From: an uncultured Treponema sp.
Lineage (GTDB): Bacteria > Spirochaetota > Spirochaetia > Treponematales > Treponemataceae
Assembly: GCA_946611835.1 (NCBI GenBank)
Contig: CAMOEE010000154.1
Coordinates: 1-6,057 of the forward strand
Length of the DNA: 6,057 nucleotides
Direction: 5' to 3'
Shown piece after piece: positions 1 to 5,576 of the stretch. Below the pieces are notes generated by a model. The model was given only the letters and a program-made list of their open reading frames with translations, was not told the origin of the DNA and made no database searches. A program made the position numbers and the translations under genes. Within the stretch, counting starts at the first letter, position 1. Each line of letters opens with the position of its first letter.

Positions 1-1067
1 CCGTCGATTGAAGGAACGATTTCGTTGAAGATGATGTCGTGCATGAATTTCTGAGCATCAGCGTTAGGTGTGTTGAATCCTGAACCGACTTTCTCTGAGC
101 AGACGATGTCCTGAACATAGTTTGAACCAGCAAGGAAAGCTGCCAGAACTGAAGATGTGTGAGCGCCGTTCAAGATGCGGACTTTTCGTGTGTGGTAGTA
201 GTCCATGTTCTGAACCCACTTAACTGAAAGGCCTGCTTTAACCAGCGGGAGTTCATCTTCGTGTGGCTTTTTAGATTCGATAACCCAGAAGTGGAAAAGC
301 TCTGCTGAGTCGAGGAGTTTGTCCTCGTAGCCCAGTTTTTCGCAGAGGTTCTCAGCCTGAGTTTTGCCGTTCTCTTCTTTAGAAAGGAGCGGGAAGTATC
401 CCGGAACGATTCGGTCAACGAGACATGAACAAACATCACAAGCCTCGTCGAACCAGTTGATGAAGTCAGGTCCCAGCTGCCACATTTCAGCGTAGCGGAG
501 GATATTGATTCGGAGGTTGAGGCCGGCCTGGTCTGAAAGCTCACAAGGAATAAGGATCATGCCTTTTGAAAGGTCGCCCTTGAATGCCTGGAATCGTTTG
601 TAAAGGAAAGCTGTAACTTTTGCAGGGAAGTTCTTCTGTGGCTTCTGGTCGAGAGTAACTGGAACGCCGTCGATTTCTGAGTCGAAGCGGATACCAGCCT
701 CAGTTGTGTTAGAAACGATGAAGCGCAAATCTGGGCTTGAAGCCAGAGCGATGTATTCGTCGTAGTTTGTGTATGGGTTGATTGAGCGGCTTACTGAGTT
801 GATGCAGCGTGTCTCAACTGTTGGTTTTCCGTCTTTCATGCCGCGGAGAACTGTAGTATAAAGGTTGCCCTGTGCGTTCATCGCATCAATCATACCTTTT
901 TCGAGTGGCTGAACGATAACGATGTTGCCGTTGAATCCTGCTTTTTCGTTTGCAATATCAATCTGCCAGTCAACGAAAGCGCGCAAGAATCCGCCTTCAC
1001 CGAACTGCAATACTTTCTCTGGACGAGAAACCTTTTTCATTACCTCATTAATTGGTTTAAGAGCCAT
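1..1067 (-). CDS. uxaB: Tagaturonate reductase (altronate oxidoreductase) UxaB, 3' end outside window
   Basis: This enzyme interconverts D-tagaturonate and D-altronate with NAD(H) in the cytoplasm, the second step of galacturonate breakdown after uronate isomerase. The visible 355 residues follow E. coli UxaB (about 480 residues, from memory) closely, so roughly the last quarter is off the left edge. Seen directly: the N-terminal Rossmann motif LQFGEGGFLRAFVDWQID (residues 20-37), SNTTEAG (119-125), IPCELSD (173-179), LVDRIVPGY (216-224), and K295, N300 and H303 in RKVRILNGAHT, which match the catalytic Lys and the Asn/His of the polyol-specific long-chain dehydrogenase family. The ATG at 1067-1065 is preceded by GGAGG (1082-1078), 10 nt away, and is the natural family start. 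It is divergent from the regulator gene and has its own promoter. All 19 Phe codons are TTC, suggesting strong expression. A related family member (UxuB, fructuronate reductase) is less likely because the residue match is to UxaB. Confidence 0.93.
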   Translation of the reverse strand, partial: MALKPINEVMKKVSRPEKVLQFGEGGFLRAFVDWQIDIANEKAGFNGNIVIVQPLEKGMIDAMNAQGNLYTTVLRGMKDGKPTVETRCINSVSRSINPYTNYDEYIALASSPDLRFIVSNTTEAGIRFDSEIDGVPVTLDQKPQKNFPAKVTAFLYKRFQAFKGDLSKGMILIPCELSDQAGLNLRINILRYAEMWQLGPDFINWFDEACDVCSCLVDRIVPGYFPLLSKEENGKTQAENLCEKLGYEDKLLDSAELFHFWVIESKKPHEDELPLVKAGLSVKWVQNMDYYHTRKVRILNGAHTSSVLAAFLAGSNYVQDIVCSEKVGSGFNTPNADAQKFMHDIIFNEIVPSID

Positions 1068-1111
1068 AATAATTGAACCTCCGGAAGTGTTCATTGAAAA
1101 AATTTGAAACC

Positions 1112-1140
1112 ATTCTATCACTAAAAGAAAAGAATGTCAT
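1112..1140 (-). promoter_or_regulatory. Predicted sigma-70-type promoter of uxaB
   Basis: Reading the minus strand, ATGACA (1140-1135, 5 of 6 to the -35 consensus), a 17-nt spacer and TAGAAT (1117-1112, 5 of 6 to the -10 consensus) form a near-ideal promoter. Transcription would begin near 1105, leaving a leader of about 38 nt that contains the GGAGG ribosome-binding site at 1082-1078. The DNA upstream of the -35 box is very AT-rich, which could act like an UP element. No exact TTGTACAA site lies within it. This is a prediction from sequence only. Confidence 0.62.
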
Positions 1141-1162
1141 CTTTAAAGAAAAGCGTGGATAT

Positions 1163-1211
1163 AAAAAAACGGCAAAAAATATTTGGAAAAAAAATATATA
1201 ACTTGTAAAAA
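1163..1211. other. A-tract-rich spacer between divergent promoters
   Basis: Runs of A on the plus strand occur at 1163-1169 (7), 1174-1179 (6), 1187-1194 (8) and 1207-1211 (5). The first two are about one helical turn apart; the later ones are only loosely phased (about 14 and 18 bp). The whole 60 bp from 1141 to 1200 has 13 G or C bases. Such tracts tend to bend DNA and to bind general chromosome proteins, and they sit just between the two predicted -35 boxes. Whether there is real curvature cannot be seen by eye. Confidence 0.35.
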
Positions 1212-1231
1212 TTCCGTCATCATTATACAAT
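1203..1231 (+). promoter_or_regulatory. Predicted promoter of the hybrid regulator gene, possibly leaderless and autoregulated
   Basis: TTGTAA (1203-1208, 4 of 6 to the -35 consensus), a 17-nt spacer and TACAAT (1226-1231, 5 of 6 to the -10 consensus) point toward the regulator gene. The expected start of transcription, about 7 nt past the -10 box, falls on or next to the ATG at 1238, and there is no proper Shine-Dalgarno sequence (only GGA at 1232-1234, too close). A leaderless message is therefore possible. Both boxes overlap imperfect copies of the TTGTACAA element found in front of the transporter genes: TTGTAAAA (1203-1210) and TTATACAA (1223-1230), with centres 20 bp apart. That suggests autoregulation, but in such AT-rich DNA it could be chance. 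Confidence 0.42.
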
Positions 1232-1237
1232 GGAAAA

Positions 1238-4200
1238 ATGCAAAATTCTCAGGCTGGACGAAGGTTAGGCTTCATTCTCTCGACAATTCATGCAGGTTCT
1301 GCCCTCAAGCTTTGGCACAAAGTTGTTACCCGTGCTCAGGCTGATTCTGGTTCTTTCTTTGTATTTCCGGGCGGAAAGCTGGTTTCAAAAGATAATCCGG
1401 AACACCTTCGAAACGATATATATAATCTTGTTAATTCGTCAAATATTGATGGTCTTGTCAGCTGGGCTTCAAGTCTCAGTGGTTCCGTTTCTGTTCGTGA
1501 ACTTGAAGAATTCCACGGAAAGTTTCAGTCAATTCCATTTGTAACAATCGGTCAAAAAATCACGGGGCATCCTTGTGTTGAATTCGACGCATATGCCGGC
1601 ATGAAGGAGCTTGTCCGTCATTTCATTCAGGTTCATGGAGTCAAAAAGATTGCATTTTTGCGTGGTCCTGAGGCGCATACTTCCGCACAGGATCGTTTCC
1701 GAGGCTTTAAGGACGCACTAATCGAAGCTGGCCTCGATAATGCCGAAAATCGTTCTTTGATTTCCGAGCCTTTAAGCTGGTATGACGGTGAAGCTGGTGC
1801 AAAATGGCTTTACGAAGAGAAAGGTCTGGTTCCTGGCAGGGATTTTGAGGCTCTTGTTACCGCCAGCGATTTGATGACTTTTGCCGCGGTCAATTATTTC
1901 AAGCAGCGTGGTATTCGTATCCCAAAAGATTTGCTTGTTGGTGGTTTCAACGACACCGAAGAAAGCCGAATTTCAATCCCTGCTTTTTCAACGGTTCACA
2001 TGCCTCATGCGGATTTAGGTATCGAAGGTTACGAAAAAATCAGCAACATACTCAACGGAATGCTTGGCGTTTCCGATTCAAATCTTCCTGCTTATCCTGT
2101 AATCCGCGAAAGCTGTGGTTGTGTTCACACTAAAATCTGGTCTTCTTCAGAGTCACATTCAAAAATCCGTTCAAAAGAACAGTTCCACGAAGAAATCTGC
2201 AAGATTTTCCGCCTTAATCCGGAGTCTTCTGGTCTCGAACCAATGCTTACTGCGCTTTTTGAAAATGACAAGTCTAAGTTCTATGATTTGTTCACTCAGC
2301 GGATTTCTGTCTACTTTGAAAACGGTGGCGATTTGCTCAATGTTTTCGCAGGACTTTCGCTTTTCCGTTCTGTAGTCGGTCTTGCACCCGAATATATAGA
2401 AAAGATTATTCGTCATATCACTCTTCTTGTTCCTCGAATTCAGGAGCGGGTTTTAATCGAAAGACAGTATGCATTGGGTAAGGTCAATGCAACCGTCAGT
2501 TCCCTCAAAAATACTCTTCTCTCTGTTTTCGACCGCACCCAGCTTATCTCGGTTCTTAAGGAATACCTTTGCAAAATCGGCATACGGACATTTGCCCTGG
2601 TTTTGTATGAGGATGAGTCTTATTCAAATTATATTGGTGGTTGCAATTCTGCCGAAGAACTCCGCAATGAGGAAATTCGCTTCTCAAGGGAATTCCTCGT
2701 TCCTGAGCGTTATTCCGCTGATTTTGAGCACGGAGCTTACATCGTTCAGCCGCTTTTTGTCGAGGATTCTTCTTACGGCTATATCATTTGTGAATATGCA
2801 GGCTGTCAGGGCATCGTCTACGAAGATTTGCGTTCTTCAATCAGTTCGGTTCTGAAGAGCATTTTCCTTTTTGAGCAGACTAACGAGGCAAAACGAATCG
2901 CAGAGCAGGCTGAATTTGCGAAGACAGAATTTTTTGCCAACGTGGGAAGCGATTTGTGCGACCCGTTAAAGAATATTTCTGCGAAAATCCAGCAGGTTGA
3001 GGCGAATATCGAGAATGGAATTCTGGACACGGACATTCTTACAGAACAGCTGCTTTTTATCCGTTCTCAAATTGAAGCTCAGCTCGAAAAAACAGAGACT
3101 CTTGTCGATTTGACCCGTTCTCAGGTTGATGACCTCCCAATGAACAAAAAACTCTTCGATATCCGTCAGGTGCTTCCGAGCAGTATTGCCGCAATGCTCA
3201 ACACCGACTTCCCTCTTCTATATGGAGATTCGGAACGGCTTAAAAGGGCTTTGCAGACTATTTTTGATTTTGCAGAAAAGGCTCCCTATGTTTCCGAAAA
3301 GCCGGACGGAATCCACATCGAGTTCTATTCAAATCATTTTGAATGGCAAAAGCCGGAACTGCTCCTTGCCGAAAAAATCATCCTTCTCCAGTTTGGTGAT
3401 GTCGAAAAATCGGCTAACTATGCCGAGGTCACTTTACCGTGGCCAAACCTTGCAGGTCTTCCGCCAGAGAGCACTTCCCTTGAAAATTTCAGTCTTTACA
3501 GTTTCTCAGAAAATATATCTTACGAGCGACTTGGCCTAACGGCAAAATATTTCTTTGCGGATGGAGTCGATGCAAAAAATGATGACGGCGTAATTCTTCT
3601 TTGGGAGCCGGACTCTGCCCCTATTGATGAATGGATTAAGGTTTACGGGCTTCGTCGAAACGAATTTATTTTCCGTGCACCAATAATCTGCTACAGCCGA
3701 AATCTTATTGGCCATAATTTCAATGAGATTCTCGAACAGAAGATTAAGACTCAGCGCACCTCCCCTATTCTTTTTGTAAACGCAAAACACACGCGCTACG
3801 GAACCTGGGCAACTGAATCAAATACAGTAAGTATCTCTTCTATGGAAGAATTTGACGGAATACTTTCTGAAATCACTCCTTCTATTATTGTATTTGAACA
3901 GATTGACGAGCAGAGCATCAAAAAGATTCGTCAGAATCCAAAAACAGTTCTTGTCCCGATTCTCGTTCTCCCGGATACAGTTAGCACCGATGAAGAAATT
4001 GAGCTTCTTTGCTCACATCCCCGCATTATTCTTTGTAACCGGGGGGCCGCTGAGTCCGAGCAGTTTGACGAGCGAATCCGGGGTATCCTGGCTGGCGAAG
4101 AAATACTTCCGCCGCATACAGGCGCTTTGGTCAAAAAGGCAATTCTTTATCTCAACAGAAACGCTTCGCAGCAGATTGTGCGATGGAAGCTTGCGGATAC

Positions 4201-4432
4201 AGTGCATGTCAGCGAAGATTATCTCACAAGAATCTTCCATAAAGAAATCGGTCTGAGCCTTTGGGAGTACCTGAACCGCTATCGAATCTATATCGCAACG
4301 AAAATGCTCCTTGAAACCAACGATACAATCTACGAGATTGCTGAAAATTCCGGTTTCCAGGATCAGGCATACTTCTGCAGGGTCTTCAAAAAGATTTACG
4401 GTATTCCGCCAGGAAAAATTCGGTCAAAATAA
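1238..4432 (+). CDS. Hybrid sugar-sensing transcription regulator: PBP1/LacI-like sensor, GAF-like, degenerate kinase and receiver, AraC HTH
   Basis: A 1064-residue protein with no signal peptide or membrane segment, so cytoplasmic. Residues about 8-290 resemble the sugar-binding domain of LacI repressors without their N-terminal helix-turn-helix (GRRLGFILSTIHAG at the start; RGIRIPKDLLVGGFND at 224-239; SIPAFSTVHMP after it), closing with an SCGC motif (292-295). Residues about 310-425 look helical. About 426-548 look GAF-like. Residues 563-577 (TEFFANVGSDLCDPL) align with a histidine-kinase H-box, but Ser571 replaces the phosphoaccepting His, and the ATPase-like stretch (about 655-735) lacks recognisable Asn and Gly boxes. 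Residues 841-952 resemble a receiver with Glu887 at the phospho-Asp position. The C-terminus (about 966-1062) is a typical AraC domain with two helix-turn-helices and a GFQDQAYFCRVFKKIYG motif. No in-frame start codon lies between the upstream stop at 1199 and ATG 1238. The family architecture is known from database-style annotation; ligand and targets are inferred from the uronate and transporter neighbours. Confidence 0.88.
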   Translation: MQNSQAGRRLGFILSTIHAGSALKLWHKVVTRAQADSGSFFVFPGGKLVSKDNPEHLRNDIYNLVNSSNIDGLVSWASSLSGSVSVRELEEFHGKFQSIPFVTIGQKITGHPCVEFDAYAGMKELVRHFIQVHGVKKIAFLRGPEAHTSAQDRFRGFKDALIEAGLDNAENRSLISEPLSWYDGEAGAKWLYEEKGLVPGRDFEALVTASDLMTFAAVNYFKQRGIRIPKDLLVGGFNDTEESRISIPAFSTVHMPHADLGIEGYEKISNILNGMLGVSDSNLPAYPVIRESCGCVHTKIWSSSESHSKIRSKEQFHEEICKIFRLNPESSGLEPMLTALFENDKSKFYDLFTQRISVYFENGGDLLNVFAGLSLFRSVVGLAPEYIEKIIRHITLLVPRIQERVLIERQYALGKVNATVSSLKNTLLSVFDRTQLISVLKEYLCKIGIRTFALVLYEDESYSNYIGGCNSAEELRNEEIRFSREFLVPERYSADFEHGAYIVQPLFVEDSSYGYIICEYAGCQGIVYEDLRSSISSVLKSIFLFEQTNEAKRIAEQAEFAKTEFFANVGSDLCDPLKNISAKIQQVEANIENGILDTDILTEQLLFIRSQIEAQLEKTETLVDLTRSQVDDLPMNKKLFDIRQVLPSSIAAMLNTDFPLLYGDSERLKRALQTIFDFAEKAPYVSEKPDGIHIEFYSNHFEWQKPELLLAEKIILLQFGDVEKSANYAEVTLPWPNLAGLPPESTSLENFSLYSFSENISYERLGLTAKYFFADGVDAKNDDGVILLWEPDSAPIDEWIKVYGLRRNEFIFRAPIICYSRNLIGHNFNEILEQKIKTQRTSPILFVNAKHTRYGTWATESNTVSISSMEEFDGILSEITPSIIVFEQIDEQSIKKIRQNPKTVLVPILVLPDTVSTDEEIELLCSHPRIILCNRGAAESEQFDERIRGILAGEEILPPHTGALVKKAILYLNRNASQQIVRWKLADTVHVSEDYLTRIFHKEIGLSLWEYLNRYRIYIATKMLLETNDTIYEIAENSGFQDQAYFCRVFKKIYGIPPGKIRSK

Positions 4433-4455
4433 TTTTGGATAGGGTTAATTTGAAT

Positions 4456-4484
4456 TTGACTAAATGGGGCTCTGCGAATAGAAT
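4456..4484 (+). promoter_or_regulatory. Predicted upstream promoter (P1) of the transporter operon
   Basis: TTGACT (4456-4461, 5 of 6), a 17-nt spacer and TAGAAT (4479-4484, 5 of 6) make a strong-looking sigma-70-type promoter 135 bp before the permease start. Transcription would begin near 4491, upstream of both TTGTACAA palindromes, so a protein bound there could block elongation from this promoter. Its -10 box is the same hexamer as that of uxaB. No terminator is evident between the regulator stop at 4432 and this point, so read-through from the regulator is also possible. Confidence 0.5.
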
Positions 4485-4497
4485 GTAGCATGCGAAA

Positions 4498-4511
4498 AAT
4501 TTTATAAAATT
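4498..4511. repeat. AT-only 14-bp perfect palindrome
   Basis: AATTTTATAAAATT is identical to its reverse complement. It lies between the predicted P1 start site and the first TTGTACAA palindrome, overlapping the outer edge of the 13-nt inverted repeat by two bases. It may be only a product of AT-rich composition; it could also help the DNA melt or bend near the operator. It is not a convincing terminator, having no GC stem and no following U-run. Confidence 0.35.
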
Positions 4512-4554
4512 ATTGTACAAAAAGTGCCTGATAAAGTACGGTTTTGTACAATAA
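4510..4554. promoter_or_regulatory. Candidate operator: paired TTGTACAA palindromes with a third GTAC core
   Basis: Two arms of 13 nt (4510-4522 and 4542-4554) are perfect inverted repeats of each other, separated by 19 nt. Each arm contains the 8-bp palindrome TTGTACAA (4513-4520 and 4544-4551), centres 31 bp apart, or about three helical turns. Because each core is itself palindromic, the pair also reads as a direct repeat, TTGTACAAAAAG and TTGTACAATAAG, 11 of 12 identical. A third GTAC (4536-4539) lies between them, so the GTAC centres are spaced 21 and 10 bp and face one side of the helix. AraC-type proteins often bind tandem repeats, which fits the neighbouring regulator. A GT/AC palindrome is also typical of GntR-family repressors, so an unlinked GntR protein is a real alternative. 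Confidence 0.6.
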
Positions 4555-4573
4555 GATATAAGGATTTTTAAAG

Positions 4574-4579
4574 TATAAT
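4574..4579 (+). promoter_or_regulatory. Predicted downstream promoter (P2): consensus TATAAT -10 box without a -35
   Basis: TATAAT matches the -10 consensus exactly, and transcription would begin near 4586, leaving a leader of about 33 nt before the permease ATG. Nothing like TTGACA lies 15-19 nt upstream. Instead that place is taken by the right-hand operator arm, which ends at 4554 beside the expected -35 position. A good -10 with no -35 and an adjoining binding site is the layout of an activator-dependent promoter, which would suit the AraC-type regulator. AT-rich DNA gives TATAAT by chance, so confidence is moderate. Confidence 0.48.
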
Positions 4580-4608
4580 TATCGTTCTAAACGGTAAAAT
4601 AACACATT

Positions 4609-4612
4609 GAGG
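4609..4612 (+). promoter_or_regulatory. Ribosome-binding site that fixes the permease start at ATG 4619
   Basis: GAGG lies 6 nt before the ATG at 4619-4621. An in-frame TTG at 4607-4609 would give four extra residues, but it overlaps this GAGG and has no Shine-Dalgarno sequence of its own. ATG 4619 is therefore the better start. Confidence 0.7.
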
Positions 4613-4618
4613 TTAGGT

Positions 4619-5560
4619 ATGGACGCAAAAGAAACAACAGTTTTAACTGCACCGAAAAAGGATCTTTGGAAAAATGTAAAAAGACACTTTTCGGTCTATG
4701 CGCTTCTTATCATTCCAGTCGTTTACTATGCTATTTTGAAGTATGGTCCGATTGTAAATGGTCAGATTGCATTCAAAAATTTTGAGCCTGTAGACGGCGT
4801 TTGGGGAAGTGTTTGGGTAGGTTTTAAAAACTTCAACACATTCATCCATTCGTTCTATTTCGGCGAACTTATGAGAAACACAATCCTTTACAGCTTGGCT
4901 AAGCTTTGTGTATCTGTTCCGCTGTCAATTATTTTGTCTGTGGCTTTGTATGAGTGTACGCACAATGTTCTTCGTCGCGTCGTTCAGACTTTGGCTTATT
5001 TGCCGCACTTCCTTTCTTGGGTTATCATGTACGGTATTCTTCTTATCTTGTTCGCTAAAGGCGACGGTCTTGTTAACCAGGTAATCGAGAGTGCCGGTGG
5101 AGCTTCAAAAGACTTCCTTACAAACACAAGCGTATTCCCAATCATGGTCGTTCTTTCAGACGCATGGAAGGAAATGGGTTGGGCAGCAATCATCTTTATC
5201 GCAGCTCTCATGGGTATTGACCCTTCATTGTTCGAGGCTGCAATGGTAGAGGGTGCTTCTGCTGTACAGCGTGTTTGGTATATCACTATTCCTTCAATTA
5301 AACCGGTTATCGTTACTGTTGTTCTTCTTAAACTTGGTACCGTTCTTGACGCAGGATTCAACCAGATGTTCATGTTGTATTCTCCGGCTGTTTATCGAGT
5401 TGCAGATATCATCGATACATGGGTTTACCGACAGGGTCTTCTTGAATTCCAGTTTGCTCTTGCAACTGCAGTCGGTATCTTCAAAGGTGTAATCGGTATG
5501 GTTCTTGTTATGGTTTCTAACAAAGTCGTCAAGAAGCTGACTGAATCATCACTCTTGTAA
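4619..5560 (+). CDS. Carbohydrate ABC transporter permease, LplB/YteP-like
   Basis: A 313-residue inner-membrane subunit of a binding-protein-dependent sugar importer. About six hydrophobic segments can be seen (roughly 23-42, 86-110, 122-147, 171-198, 226-246 and 279-303). The cytoplasmic EAA loop that docks on the ATPase is clear at 206-225 (EAAMVEGASAVQRVWYITIP, with Gly212 and the closing IP). SDAWKEMGWAAIIFIAALMGIDP (from 180), NQMFMLY (248-254) and VADIIDTWVYRQGL (261-274) are hallmarks of the LplB/YteP branch, whose studied members include the Bacillus rhamnogalacturonan system. Length is normal for the family. It is followed 16 nt later by the partner permease, so the two form an operon and would pair as a heterodimer. 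The usual separate ATPase (MsmX-like) may be encoded elsewhere. Substrate is inferred from nearby uxaB: probably a pectin-derived oligosaccharide, but not shown by the sequence. Confidence 0.93.
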   Translation: MDAKETTVLTAPKKDLWKNVKRHFSVYALLIIPVVYYAILKYGPIVNGQIAFKNFEPVDGVWGSVWVGFKNFNTFIHSFYFGELMRNTILYSLAKLCVSVPLSIILSVALYECTHNVLRRVVQTLAYLPHFLSWVIMYGILLILFAKGDGLVNQVIESAGGASKDFLTNTSVFPIMVVLSDAWKEMGWAAIIFIAALMGIDPSLFEAAMVEGASAVQRVWYITIPSIKPVIVTVVLLKLGTVLDAGFNQMFMLYSPAVYRVADIIDTWVYRQGLLEFQFALATAVGIFKGVIGMVLVMVSNKVVKKLTESSLL

Positions 5561-5576
5561 TTCGAGGTAATCTAAA

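Noticed and set aside
170..544. Open frame of 124 codons on the minus strand
   Set aside because: It lies wholly inside uxaB in another frame of the same strand, is rich in Ser and Thr with no recognisable motif, while the uxaB frame matches the known enzyme throughout.
922..1107. Small plus-strand open frame of 61 codons
   Set aside because: It is antisense to the start of uxaB, has no clear ribosome-binding site, and resembles no known small protein.
1230..1268. ATG at 1230 as the regulator start
   Set aside because: It is out of frame with the regulator and meets a TAG stop after 12 codons.
4473..4496. TGCGAA direct repeat (4473-4478 and 4491-4496)
   Set aside because: Only six bases, 18 apart, with no relation to other sites; likely chance.
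4510..4574. Inverted repeat as a rho-independent terminator of the regulator gene
   Set aside because: The stem is AT-rich with two GC pairs, the loop is long (19 nt), and no U-run follows directly. The self-palindromic TTGTACAA in each arm fits a protein-binding site better. A weak attenuator role cannot be excluded.
4607..4618. TTG start giving a four-residue longer permease
   Set aside because: The TTG overlaps the GAGG that serves ATG 4619 and has no ribosome-binding site of its own.
4996..5373. Minus-strand open frame of 125 codons
   Set aside because: It is antisense to the conserved membrane core of the first permease and has no promoter or ribosome-binding site that I can see.
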